This document shows, one piece after another, positions 1-7,181 of a stretch of DNA of 9,185 bases. Position numbers and translations under genes: made by a program. The stretch is from Bacteroidota bacterium (GTDB taxonomy: Bacteria > Bacteroidota > Bacteroidia > Cytophagales > Cyclobacteriaceae), in assembly GCA_027297025.1 (NCBI GenBank), contig JAPUIM010000336.1:1-9185 (forward strand). Reading direction: 5' to 3'. How positions within the stretch are numbered: position 1 is the stretch's first letter; the number at the start of each line of letters is the position of its first letter. The notes under the pieces were generated by a model that searched no databases, was not told the origin of the DNA, and saw only the letters and a program-made list of their open reading frames with translations.

Positions 1-433
1 CATTTTCAACTTCTGAATTGGCTTCCGCCACTGACAGCATGAAAACATTATATCCGATACCATTAACAATACTTTCTCCATCGGTATCATTGGTGTTTGC
101 ACCCAGGTTTATTTTTACACCACTTACATCTTTATCAACAGAGAAATAATTCCCGGGTGGAACCCCATTGGCTGTGTTCAAATCATAACCACCGCTTTGG
201 GAGCTTTTGACAATTGTAATCCTGAATTCTGCAATACCAGTGGTTGAGGGCTTTACAAAAGATATTTCAATATCTGCCCCATTACCATTATTGGCTATGT
301 CCACAGCGGTAATGTTAAAAGCCGGATCGATTTCATCAACTGCTGTAGTACCACTACCACTATCATCGCCTCCACATCCCGAAAAAAAAGCCAATAATAG
401 CCCAATAATGGGAATATTGTTTAAAGTTTTCAT
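1..433 (-). CDS. Putative surface lipoprotein, N-terminal part (cut by window edge)
   Basis: The reading frame runs leftward from an ATG at 431-433 and is open to base 1, giving 144 residues with no stop. It starts MKTLNNIPIIGLLLAFFSGC, a short positively charged start, a hydrophobic stretch and a lipobox with Cys20, so it should be exported and lipid-anchored by signal peptidase II. The residues after Cys (GGDDSGSG) form a flexible acidic tether, resembling the signals that send Bacteroidota lipoproteins to the cell surface; surface display is an inference. The rest is rich in Asn, Gly, Asp and beta-branched residues, with alternating hydrophobic positions such as ADIEISF and EFRITIV, which suggests a beta-sandwich (fibronectin-III-like) domain, though I recognise no specific family. 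It lies downstream of hflX on the same strand, 136 bases away, with palindromes between, so it may have its own transcript. I see no TAnnTTTG box before it. Confidence 0.8.
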   Translation of the reverse strand, partial: MKTLNNIPIIGLLLAFFSGCGGDDSGSGTTAVDEIDPAFNITAVDIANNGNGADIEISFVKPSTTGIAEFRITIVKSSQSGGYDLNTANGVPPGNYFSVDKDVSGVKINLGANTNDTDGESIVNGIGYNVFMLSVAEANSEVEN

Positions 434-463
434 AGGGAGATTGGATTGTAATTTTTGATTGAT

Positions 464-482
464 TTAGGATGTAATATCCTAA
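464..482. repeat. 7-bp inverted repeat upstream of the lipoprotein gene
   Basis: TTAGGAT and ATCCTAA form a perfect 7-bp stem around a 5-base loop (471-475). It sits 31 bases before the lipoprotein start, so it would fall in the 5' leader or promoter of that gene. It could be an operator or a small leader hairpin. It has no T-tract on either side, so a terminator role is unlikely. A 7-bp match in AT-rich DNA could also be chance. Confidence 0.35.
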
Positions 483-498
483 TTATTAATCACTTATG

Positions 499-532
499 AT
501 ATCCCCCAAATTGGTGTATATATTGGGGATAT
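499..532. repeat. Inverted repeat after hflX, possible transcription terminator
   Basis: ATATCCCCCAA (499-509) pairs with TTGGGGATAT (523-532), a 10-bp stem with one extra C and a 13-base loop. It begins 38 bases after the hflX stop codon on the leftward strand and contains the only G/C-rich block in this gap. The position suits an hflX terminator or RNA-stabilising hairpin, but no T-run follows it on the leftward strand, so factor-independent termination is not shown. Confidence 0.4.
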
Positions 533-569
533 TCAATGCCTATCAGGCAAAGGACTGCTAAAAATTGAA

Positions 570-1754
570 TTAATAAATACCGTATTTTAAATAGTTGGGA
601 TAAATGGCAAAATGTTTCGGTTTGACCTTGTCCAGGATAGATTGTTTTAGTTCCTTAATATTTGATTTGTCAGTAGCTGAAACAAATACACAATCCTGTT
701 GTCCATTTTTCCGATAGCTTTTTTCCAGCTGATCTAAATCCAACAAATGGGGGTCATGCTCTTTCGTATCTTTAGCATTTATCCGGTCTATTTTGTTGAA
801 TATCAAAATTTGGGGTGTATTCTGGATGCCTATTTCCCGCAGGGTGGTCTGAACGATTTCCATCTGCTCTTCAAAGTACGGATGGGAGATGTCCACCACA
901 TGCAGTATTAGGTCAGCTTCCCTGATCTCATCCAAAGTCGATTTAAAACTTTCAATTAGTGTATGCGGAAGTTTTCTAATAAACCCTACGGTATCGGTTA
1001 GCAAAAAAGGTATTTGATTGATCACCACCTTTCTAACCAGTGAATCAACGGTGGCAAACAGTTTATTTTCTGCAAATGCCTCAGTTTTTGATAACAAATT
1101 CATTAATGTGGATTTACCCACATTGGTATAACCGACCAGCGCTACCCGTACCATCCTTTCCCTGGCTTTACGCCTAGTGAGGCTTTGATGGTCGATCTTT
1201 ACCAGCTTCTTTTTTAGCAGTGAGATCTTGTCTCGAACTATTCTTCGGTCGGTTTCTAATTCTTTTTCTCCCGGACCCCTCATTCCGATACCTCCTTTTT
1301 GTTTGGATAGGTGGGTCCACATATTGGTGAGGCGGGGAAGAAGATATTCATATTGGGCCAATTCAACCTGGGTCTGGGACTGCGCGGTCTTGGCCCTCAA
1401 AGAAAAAATATTCAAAATCAATAGGCTCCTGTCCAGAATCTTACATTCCAGTACTTTTTCCAGGTTGCGCACCTGTGAGGAACTTAGATCATCATCAAAA
1501 ATTACTGCGTCAATGCCTTCCTCCTGTACATAGACTTGGATTTCCGCTAGTTTGCCTTTTCCTACAAAGGTTCGCCGATCTGGTCGATCTAACTTTTGAA
1601 GGAAGGTTTTGGAAGTTCTGGCACCAGAAGTTTTTGCCAGGAACTCCAACTCATCCAAATGCTCCTTGGCTATTTCAATTGGATAATGGTGGTTGGTTAA
1701 TCCCACCAACACCACTTTCTCCGTGGAAGGAACGGTTATGATATTTACCTTCAT
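570..1754 (-). CDS. hflX: GTPase HflX, ribosome-splitting factor
   Basis: HflX is a cytoplasmic GTPase that binds the 50S subunit and splits stalled or idle ribosomes, notably under heat stress. This protein has 394 residues. The N-terminal HflX domain (about 15-150) is followed by the family's Gly-rich linker GGIGMRGPGEKELETDRR (154-171) and a basic helix. The G domain then shows G1 GYTNVGKST (208-216), G3 DTVGF (254-258), G4 NKID (320-323) and G5 SAT (359-361). The G2 loop reads LFATVDSLVRK; the Thr is kept, but the usual DPTTR or DTTVR has changed to DSLVR. Length is normal for the family and the frame is intact. I take the ATG at 1752-1754; a TTG two codons upstream (1758-1760) is also in frame, but the ATG fits the nearby promoter. 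It is transcribed divergently from the glycosyltransferase. The usual proteobacterial partner hfq is not next to it. Confidence 0.96.
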   Translation of the reverse strand: MKVNIITVPSTEKVVLVGLTNHHYPIEIAKEHLDELEFLAKTSGARTSKTFLQKLDRPDRRTFVGKGKLAEIQVYVQEEGIDAVIFDDDLSSSQVRNLEKVLECKILDRSLLILNIFSLRAKTAQSQTQVELAQYEYLLPRLTNMWTHLSKQKGGIGMRGPGEKELETDRRIVRDKISLLKKKLVKIDHQSLTRRKARERMVRVALVGYTNVGKSTLMNLLSKTEAFAENKLFATVDSLVRKVVINQIPFLLTDTVGFIRKLPHTLIESFKSTLDEIREADLILHVVDISHPYFEEQMEIVQTTLREIGIQNTPQILIFNKIDRINAKDTKEHDPHLLDLDQLEKSYRKNGQQDCVFVSATDKSNIKELKQSILDKVKPKHFAIYPNYLKYGIY

Positions 1755-1777
1755 TCCCAATAACAGTATTATAATCG

Positions 1778-1785
1778 CAAAGTTA
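1778..1785 (-). promoter_or_regulatory. Candidate hflX promoter, -7 box TAACTTTG
   Basis: Read leftward, TAACTTTG matches the Bacteroidota -7 consensus TAnnTTTG exactly. It would start transcription near base 1772, leaving a leader of about 18 bases before the hflX ATG, a normal length in this phylum. A clear -33 TTTG at the usual distance is lacking (a TTG lies only 9 bases upstream), so the call rests on the -7 box and its position. Confidence 0.5.
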
Positions 1786-2001
1786 TAAGTAAATCAAGGG
1801 AATGGAGGTTAATGTTTAAAAAACTTAACTTAAAAAGGTTACATTTATTGTTTTTAAAGTATAAATTGAAGCGGGCAATAGTTAAATGTTGCCTCAAAGG
1901 ATTCGCATATAAGATAGTTTGTTCTAGTCTAGTAATAGGAAATGCTTGTAGCAGTTATTTGTACATTAATTAAAACCTTTTCTAACCTTAGTATTTTTAG
2001 A

Positions 2002-2009
2002 TATCTTTA
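2002..2009 (+). promoter_or_regulatory. Candidate glycosyltransferase promoter, -7 box TATCTTTA
   Basis: TATCTTTA differs from TAnnTTTG only in its last base. It ends 6 bases before the ATG at 2016, so the message would be almost leaderless. The remaining divergent region, 1786-2001, is AT-rich and shows no ORF, RNA gene or strong palindrome. No good -33 element is seen, so this is tentative. Confidence 0.35.
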
Positions 2010-2015
2010 CCCGCA

Positions 2016-3125
2016 ATGAAAGTAGCTATTGTTTTAAACACTTCGTGGAACATTTACAACTTCAGGATGGGGTTGATCAAATCTATGTTGGAAAAGGGCA
2101 TCGAAGTATACGCCATAGCTCCTAAAGATGAGTATACACAACATTTGGTGGATGCAGGGTGTCATTACAAAAGGGTTAGGATGGATAGCCGGGGGGCCAA
2201 TCCATTTAAAGATTTTGCCTTGATTATCGAGCTATTTTCAATATATCGAAAAATTAAACCTGACTTAATTCTACATTTCACCATAAAACCAAATATTTAT
2301 GGTACCCTGGCGGCGAATATGTTAAAAATTCCAGTGATCAATAATGTATGTGGTCTGGGAACCGTGTTTCTAAAAAATAATCTGGTTTCGAAAGTGGCGA
2401 TCGCTTTATACAAACTAGCTTTCCGGTTTCCCAAGAAAATATTTTTTCAAAATGCTGAGGATCAGCAATTATTTGTGGAAAGGAATATGGTAGATCCAAA
2501 TATCACTGATATTTTACCTGGGTCTGGAATTGACTTTGAAAGGTTTAAATCAAAACAGCCACAAGTAAAAGGCAATTTTACCTTCTTATTGATTTCCAGA
2601 TTAATCACTGACAAGGGTATTTTGGAATACATTGATGCTGTAAAAAAATTAAAAACTAAGGGTCTGAAAGCTAAATTTCAACTTTTGGGCCCAAAGGATC
2701 CTGCACATAAAAGAGGTATTCCTGTATCCATTATTGACTCTTGGCTGAAAGATGGTACGGTAGAGTATTTAGGTACGACCGAGGATGTGCGCGAATTTAT
2801 TGATAGATCAGATTGCGTAGTATTACCTTCCTATAGAGAGGGCACTCCAAGGACACTGTTGGAGGCAGCCAGTATGGGTAAACCAATTGTTGCTACTAAT
2901 GTACCTGGTTGTACCAACGTAGTTAAAGATCATTTTAACGGCTTATTGTGCAAGGCAAAGGATTCATCTGACTTGGCAGATAAAATGCAACAAATGTATT
3001 TACTGAACGACTCCGTTCGTCAAGAGATGGGAAAGAATAGCAGAAAGTTAATTGAACAGAGATTTGATGAACAAATGGTGATTAATAAATACCTCCAAAA
3101 CATCGATCTAATCCAAAAAAATTAG
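2016..3125 (+). CDS. GT4-family glycosyltransferase, PglA/CapM-like
   Basis: This 369-residue protein is a GT-B fold, retaining glycosyltransferase that probably adds a sugar to an undecaprenyl-diphosphate-linked repeat unit on the cytoplasmic side of the inner membrane. The N-terminal half has the pattern of the PglA/CapM group: SWNIYNFRMGLI (10-21), the NP..D segment (62-66), PDLILHFTIKPNIYG (82-96) and INNVCGLGTVF (108-118). The C-terminal nucleotide-sugar half has LLISRLITDKGI (191-202), FQLLG (221-225) and the family's EX7E motif, E275-GTPRTLL-E283, followed by GKPIVATNVPG (288-298). No membrane helix is seen. It starts at an ATG and ends on a TAG inside a perfect hairpin. The wza-wzc-cpsB export genes follow 102 bases downstream, which places it in exopolysaccharide, capsule or O-antigen assembly. 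Donor sugar and linkage cannot be told from the sequence. Confidence 0.9.
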   Translation: MKVAIVLNTSWNIYNFRMGLIKSMLEKGIEVYAIAPKDEYTQHLVDAGCHYKRVRMDSRGANPFKDFALIIELFSIYRKIKPDLILHFTIKPNIYGTLAANMLKIPVINNVCGLGTVFLKNNLVSKVAIALYKLAFRFPKKIFFQNAEDQQLFVERNMVDPNITDILPGSGIDFERFKSKQPQVKGNFTFLLISRLITDKGILEYIDAVKKLKTKGLKAKFQLLGPKDPAHKRGIPVSIIDSWLKDGTVEYLGTTEDVREFIDRSDCVVLPSYREGTPRTLLEAASMGKPIVATNVPGCTNVVKDHFNGLLCKAKDSSDLADKMQQMYLLNDSVRQEMGKNSRKLIEQRFDEQMVINKYLQNIDLIQKN

Positions 3126-3152
3126 GTATAAAATCAAATTTTATACCTAATT
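3120..3152. terminator. Perfect 15-bp hairpin on the glycosyltransferase stop codon
   Basis: AATTAGGTATAAAAT (3120-3134) and ATTTTATACCTAATT (3138-3152) are exact reverse complements around a 3-base loop. The TAG stop (3123-3125) lies within the left arm. Seven A residues at 3115-3121 precede it, so on the leftward strand the stem is followed by a T-run, the layout of an intrinsic terminator for leftward transcription. On the rightward strand the stem is followed by CAGCC with no T-run. It probably ends or stabilises the glycosyltransferase message, but the directional signal points the other way. Confidence 0.6.
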
Positions 3153-3198
3153 CAGCCTTATTGAGAGACTCAAAGAGATTATATTCCATAATTTGTTT

Positions 3199-3206
3199 TA
3201 ATTTTA
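3199..3206 (+). promoter_or_regulatory. Weak candidate promoter for wza-wzc-cpsB
   Basis: TAATTTTA resembles TAnnTTTG with the last base changed, and like the box before the glycosyltransferase it is followed by CC. It lies 22 bases before the GTG start of wza. The 102-base gap 3126-3227 otherwise holds the right arm of the hairpin and a small TTGAG/CTCAA repeat (3161-3173). No proper -33 element is seen. The export genes could instead be read through from the glycosyltransferase. Confidence 0.25.
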
Positions 3207-3227
3207 CCATTCCATAATCTATCTGGT

Positions 3228-4019
3228 GTGCATTTAAATAGGTTAAGTTTCTGGTACTTTCCACGGTACGTTGCCTTAATCTTGTTCTATCTTTCAGCTT
3301 GTAAATCTTATAAGCAGGATTACTTGTTTAAGGAAGACGGACAAATTATTTCTCCTCAGCTTCAAAAACAAGTATTGGAAGCAGAATCCAACTACCTCCT
3401 AAAGAAAAATGACTTTCTTAGTATTGAGGTATACACAAATAAGGGTGAGTTGATAATAGACCCTAATAATGAATTGCTTGAAAGCAACAAAATGAATCAA
3501 AGAGAGAACCGACAGGTTCCTAAATACCTGGTACAACATGATGGTTTGGTCAAATTGCCCATTATCGGGACTTTAAAACTGGAGGGCCTTACCTTGGGCC
3601 AGGCCGAAAATTTATTAGAGAAAGAATACTCTAAGTTTTATAAAGATGCTTTTGTGGTAGCAAAGTATACCAATAAAAGGATCATAGTATTGGGAGGACT
3701 TGGAGGAATGGTTTTGCCCTTGGAAAATGAAAACACTAGTCTTCTGGAGGTTCTTGCATTAGCGGGTGGATTCAATAAAGACTCTAAGGCCCACAATATA
3801 CGTCTGTTACGGGGAGATCTAAATGATCCTGAAGTTTATTTAATAGACCTTTCAACCGTGGAAGGAATGAAACAAAGTATGGTTCCAGTTCAACCGGGTG
3901 ATGTGATCTATGTGGAGCCAGTGAGGAGGGTAGTCAGTGAATCCCTCAAGGATATTACCCCGGTGTTAAGTATTTTAACCAGCACACTTACGCTGATTAT
4001 TCTAATAATTCAACTTTGA
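3228..4019 (+). CDS. wza: Polysaccharide export outer-membrane lipoprotein, Wza-like
   Basis: Wza-type proteins form the octameric outer-membrane channel through which capsule or exopolysaccharide leaves the cell, docking onto Wzc in the inner membrane. This one has 263 residues. A signal peptide ends in the lipobox LSAC with Cys25. The polysaccharide export domain spans about 55-147 (YLLKKNDFLSIEVYTNKGEL, then LVKLPIIGTLKLEGLTLGQA), followed by one SLBB-type domain (about 150-230, including LLEVLALAGGF and VQPGDVIYVEP). A hydrophobic C-terminal helix (about 243-262) would cross the outer membrane, as in other Bacteroidota members; the E. coli protein is longer, with more beta-grasp domains. 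The start must be the GTG at 3228: a stop codon lies upstream in frame, the next in-frame ATG is codon 89, and only this start gives the signal peptide. The stop overlaps the start of wzc. Confidence 0.93.
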   Translation: MHLNRLSFWYFPRYVALILFYLSACKSYKQDYLFKEDGQIISPQLQKQVLEAESNYLLKKNDFLSIEVYTNKGELIIDPNNELLESNKMNQRENRQVPKYLVQHDGLVKLPIIGTLKLEGLTLGQAENLLEKEYSKFYKDAFVVAKYTNKRIIVLGGLGGMVLPLENENTSLLEVLALAGGFNKDSKAHNIRLLRGDLNDPEVYLIDLSTVEGMKQSMVPVQPGDVIYVEPVRRVVSESLKDITPVLSILTSTLTLIILIIQL

Positions 4020-6403
4020 AACTGGAAAATAACCATATTGAGCAAAGAAGTAATTTCTCCAATCAACAGGAGCAGTTATTTGGAAACTTTGATTTCAATA
4101 AGTTGACGATTGTTATCAAAAGAAGTATCCTATGGGTCATTCTCATAATAATGGCCACAAACCTGGTTGCCTATTTGATTGTCCGATATACCAAACCTAT
4201 CTATCAATCAACTTCAGATCTCAAACTCGATGTAAAAAGTGACGCTACCGTTTTAGGTATTCAAAATCCTAATGAAACTTTTGATAACCTGGCAGGAGAA
4301 ATAGAACTGATTAAATCAAAATTATTTTTTAACAAAGTAATAGATGCTGTCAGCATGGATGTCACCTATAATTATTATGGAAAGATATTGACAGAAGAAA
4401 GGTATAAAACCTCGCCATTTAAAATAGACTACAAACTCCACAACCGGGCCCTGTATGACATTAAGTTTGATCTTGACCTGATTAATGACAAGGAGTTCAG
4501 GTTATCTTATCAGGGGGATGGTCAAGAAATAGTTAATGAATACAGATTTGGATTGCCCTTCAGCACGCCCCATTTCGATTTTGTAGTAAACCTTTCACCT
4601 TTCTATAATCCGGAAACCAGTCCCGGTAAATATTTCTTTACCATCAATAGCCGACCCGCCTTAATAAAGTATATTGAAAAAAACATACAGGTAATCCCAT
4701 TGAATTTAAATGCCAACATTATAAGAATCGCCTTCAAAGATTACAGCCCTTACAAAGCCGGTGATTTAGTAAATGCTATAGACACGTTATATCTGGATTA
4801 TACACGACAGGAAAAGAACAAAGCTACTAAGCAGCAAATTGACTTTATTAATACACAGTTAGAACAAACAGAAAAAAAGTTAGAAGCTTTTGAAGATTAT
4901 TTTGAATCCTTCACCATCGAAAACAAGACCACCAACTTACAAACGGATATTGGGGAGACCATTGAATTGCTAGAGGAGATTGAATCAAAAAAATACCAGA
5001 TCCAGTTCAAATTGATCAATACCAAATTAATCATTGAAGAGGTTCAATCAAATCAGCCAATCATTACCAGCACCATTGATCCCAAAGTCTATCCTGAAAA
5101 TGTATTTCAATCCTTGGCAAAACTCAATGATTTAGTAAAAGAGAAAGAACTTTTGTTGGCATCCCATAGTGAAAATACATTTGTAATACGAAAAAAGGTC
5201 AATGAAATTGATTTGTATAAAAGCAGTTTGCTTAACCTATTAAACGATTTCAAACGAAATCTATCCAAAGAATTGAATGTCCTGAAACAAGAACAATTGA
5301 CCCTGGAAAAGAACTTCAAAGAGTTACCATCATTAGGAACAGAATATTCGAAAAATCGCAGATTATATGCCTTATACAATGAGTTTTATATTTCTCAAAT
5401 CCAAAAAAAGGCTGAGTTTGAAATTGCCCAGGCGGGTACGGTGACTAATTTTGTTATCTTATCTTCTGCAACTCTGCCTGAGCATCCCATTCATCCTCAG
5501 ATATTCTTTATCTACGGTATTGGGATTGCCTCCGGTCTATTTCTTAGTATTTTTCTAATAGGTGTCAAATATGCTCTCCATAATAAGATAACCAGTCAAA
5601 GCGAATTGGAGAATTTAAGTTTGGCACCATTTCTTGGTATAGTGCCTCATCTGAATGGTGAAAAAATGGCCGAAACAAAGTTGATAATTCACGAAAATCC
5701 AAAATCAGCTGTGAGTGAAGCATTGAGATCCATAAGAACTAATATGGATTTCTTAAGTGCTAATAAAAAGAAAAAAATTATCAGTATTACTTCAACCGTG
5801 GCTGGAGAAGGAAAAACATTTATTTCAGTAAATCTGGGTGCTATAATCGCCTTATCAAATGTTCGTGTAGTAATCATTGATTTGGATATGCGGAAACCTA
5901 AGATCCATCTTGCATTTTCAGACGAAAATGGAGATAAAGGAGTGAGCACCATCTTAATAGATCGACACTCCATAAATGAATGTATTAGAAAATCCTCTAT
6001 TAATAATTTGGATTACATCCCGGCTGGACCAACACCACCGAATCCTTCAGAACTATTGTTAAGTGATACCTTTGGGAGATTTTTAAAAGACCTGAAAGAG
6101 GTATACGACATTGTAATCTTGGACACCCCACCCGTAGGATTGGTTACAGATGGTATATTAGCTATGAAACAAGCAGACCTTCCTGTTTATATTATTAGGG
6201 CCGACTTTTCCAAAAAGGAATTCGTTAACAACCTCAATAGGCTCATAAGTGTAAACAAATTTAAAAACCTGGCTGTAGTATTAAATTCTTTAAAATCCTC
6301 CAAGGGAAGTGGGTATGGCTATGGGTATGGTTATGGAGGTTCCAGGTATTATGAATCGGAAGAAAAGAAGAAACTATCCTTATTTAACCTTTTCAAATTT
6401 TAA
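4016..6403 (+). CDS. wzc: Polysaccharide copolymerase and BY-type tyrosine autokinase, Wzc-like
   Basis: This inner-membrane protein of 795 residues controls polymer length and export and autophosphorylates on a C-terminal Tyr cluster. The Wzz domain begins with membrane helix 1 (about 37-57). A large periplasmic part with long coiled coils (about 260-440) leads to the Pro-rich segment LPEHPIHP (487-494) and membrane helix 2 (about 496-517). The cytoplasmic kinase has the oligomerisation motif EX2RX2R (E568, R571, R574), Walker A STVAGEGKT (593-601), Walker A' VVIIDLDMRKP (618-628) and Walker B IVILDTPP (699-706). The tail holds Tyr 767, 769, 771, 773, 778 and 779, then a basic end. Kinase and transporter are fused, as in Proteobacteria and unlike the split CpsC/CpsD of Firmicutes. 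The start is a TTG sharing four bases (TTGA) with the wza stop; the first in-frame ATG (codon 46) lies inside helix 1, so it cannot be the start. Translational coupling to wza is likely. Confidence 0.95.
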   Translation: MKLENNHIEQRSNFSNQQEQLFGNFDFNKLTIVIKRSILWVILIIMATNLVAYLIVRYTKPIYQSTSDLKLDVKSDATVLGIQNPNETFDNLAGEIELIKSKLFFNKVIDAVSMDVTYNYYGKILTEERYKTSPFKIDYKLHNRALYDIKFDLDLINDKEFRLSYQGDGQEIVNEYRFGLPFSTPHFDFVVNLSPFYNPETSPGKYFFTINSRPALIKYIEKNIQVIPLNLNANIIRIAFKDYSPYKAGDLVNAIDTLYLDYTRQEKNKATKQQIDFINTQLEQTEKKLEAFEDYFESFTIENKTTNLQTDIGETIELLEEIESKKYQIQFKLINTKLIIEEVQSNQPIITSTIDPKVYPENVFQSLAKLNDLVKEKELLLASHSENTFVIRKKVNEIDLYKSSLLNLLNDFKRNLSKELNVLKQEQLTLEKNFKELPSLGTEYSKNRRLYALYNEFYISQIQKKAEFEIAQAGTVTNFVILSSATLPEHPIHPQIFFIYGIGIASGLFLSIFLIGVKYALHNKITSQSELENLSLAPFLGIVPHLNGEKMAETKLIIHENPKSAVSEALRSIRTNMDFLSANKKKKIISITSTVAGEGKTFISVNLGAIIALSNVRVVIIDLDMRKPKIHLAFSDENGDKGVSTILIDRHSINECIRKSSINNLDYIPAGPTPPNPSELLLSDTFGRFLKDLKEVYDIVILDTPPVGLVTDGILAMKQADLPVYIIRADFSKKEFVNNLNRLISVNKFKNLAVVLNSLKSSKGSGYGYGYGYGGSRYYESEEKKKLSLFNLFKF
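6311..6337 (+). repeat. Hexanucleotide repeat encoding the Gly-Tyr tail of Wzc
   Basis: Four imperfect GGNTAT units followed by GGAGG encode alternating Gly and Tyr at residues 766-775 of Wzc. The third codon positions differ (GGG, GGC, GGG, GGT), so the tract is partly degenerate. Gain or loss of a unit would keep the frame and change the number of phosphorylatable Tyr residues. Confidence 0.7.
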
Positions 6404-6412
6404 TATATCCCT

Positions 6413-7141
6413 GTGTTTCCTTTTTTTTGGAAGAGACAGAAACCAGATCTCCGCCAATTGCGCGTAGATATTCATTCTCACCTTTTACCTCAATTGGATG
6501 ACGGGGTTAAAAGTATGAGTGAAGCATTAGAGATATTGAGAAATTTTGAACACTTGGGTTTTGAAAAGGTGATCACCACTCCCCATATCATGGGAAATTA
6601 TTATGCAAATACCCCGGAGATAATAGAGCGGAAATTAAATGACTTAAAAACTGAAGTCAGCAAATCGGGTTTATCCATAGAAATCGAAGCGGCTGCCGAG
6701 TATTATATGGATGATCAATTTATTTCCATGCTGGATAACAAGGATCAATTGTTAACCTTTGGAGATAATTATTTGCTGGTGGAAACCTCTTATATGAACG
6801 AACCCATGTTCCTAAATGAGGTGTTGTTTAAAATCAAGTCTTTGGGTTTTAAGCCGGTAATAGCTCATCCGGAGAGGTATTTATATTTACAGGAGAAACC
6901 TGAAAAAATTTTGGAACTAGTTGATAGAGGGGCGCTTATGCAGCTAAATGTAAATTCCATTATAGGTTTTTATTCAATACCCACTAAAAAATTAGCCAGG
7001 TGGATGGTTGATCATGAAACAATTCATTTTTTGGGCAGTGACTGCCACAATTTAAAACATTTCAACATATACCAGAAAACGCTGGGACAACGGTATTTTA
7101 AAAAGGCGCTCTCTTTATCGCCGTTGAATACTTCTCTCTAG
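6413..7141 (+). CDS. cpsB: CpsB/CapC-type PHP-family protein-tyrosine phosphatase
   Basis: CpsB enzymes are metal-dependent (PHP-fold) phosphatases that remove phosphate from the Tyr tail of the partner kinase. This 242-residue protein has the metal-binding motifs in order: D19-I-H21-S-H23, TTPH with H58, the acidic site around E92/E96 (EAAAEYY), AHPERY with H152, and GSDCHN with D210 and H212. Length matches the family. It has no signal peptide and should be cytoplasmic, where the Wzc tail is. It begins 9 bases after the wzc stop and in the same frame, so it is surely co-transcribed with it. The start is GTG at 6413; the first in-frame ATG (codon 35) would remove the first metal motif, and only three sense codons separate the GTG from the wzc stop. 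It takes the place of the low-molecular-weight phosphatase Wzb of Proteobacteria. Confidence 0.94.
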   Translation: MFPFFWKRQKPDLRQLRVDIHSHLLPQLDDGVKSMSEALEILRNFEHLGFEKVITTPHIMGNYYANTPEIIERKLNDLKTEVSKSGLSIEIEAAAEYYMDDQFISMLDNKDQLLTFGDNYLLVETSYMNEPMFLNEVLFKIKSLGFKPVIAHPERYLYLQEKPEKILELVDRGALMQLNVNSIIGFYSIPTKKLARWMVDHETIHFLGSDCHNLKHFNIYQKTLGQRYFKKALSLSPLNTSL

Positions 7142-7181
7142 GTGTTTTTACACTTGGTGTGTTTATAATAACTATAGTCGT

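Noticed and set aside
207..458. Rightward frame of 83 codons opposite the lipoprotein
   Set aside because: It lies antisense to a lipoprotein frame with a clear signal peptide and lipobox, and its Ser/Pro/Leu-rich product is typical of an antisense shadow.
1228..1741. Two rightward frames inside hflX
   Set aside because: They are antisense to strongly conserved HflX motifs and show no domain of their own.
1755..2015. Small RNA or small gene in the divergent gap
   Set aside because: No ORF with credible start and composition, and no strong stem-loop; the distant AAAAGGTT/AACCTTTT match (near 1833 and 1975) is short enough to be chance.
3082..3264. Leftward 60-codon frame across the glycosyltransferase-wza gap
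   Set aside because: It runs through the perfect hairpin and into both neighbouring genes, and its product resembles no family I know; its low-complexity sequence comes from the AT-rich gap.
5689..5973. Leftward frame of 94 codons over the Wzc kinase domain
   Set aside because: It is antisense to the Walker A region of wzc, which fully explains the sequence.
7141..7181. Terminator after cpsB
   Set aside because: The GTGT/ACAC/GTGT repeats allow only 4-bp stems that exclude each other, too weak to call a terminator.
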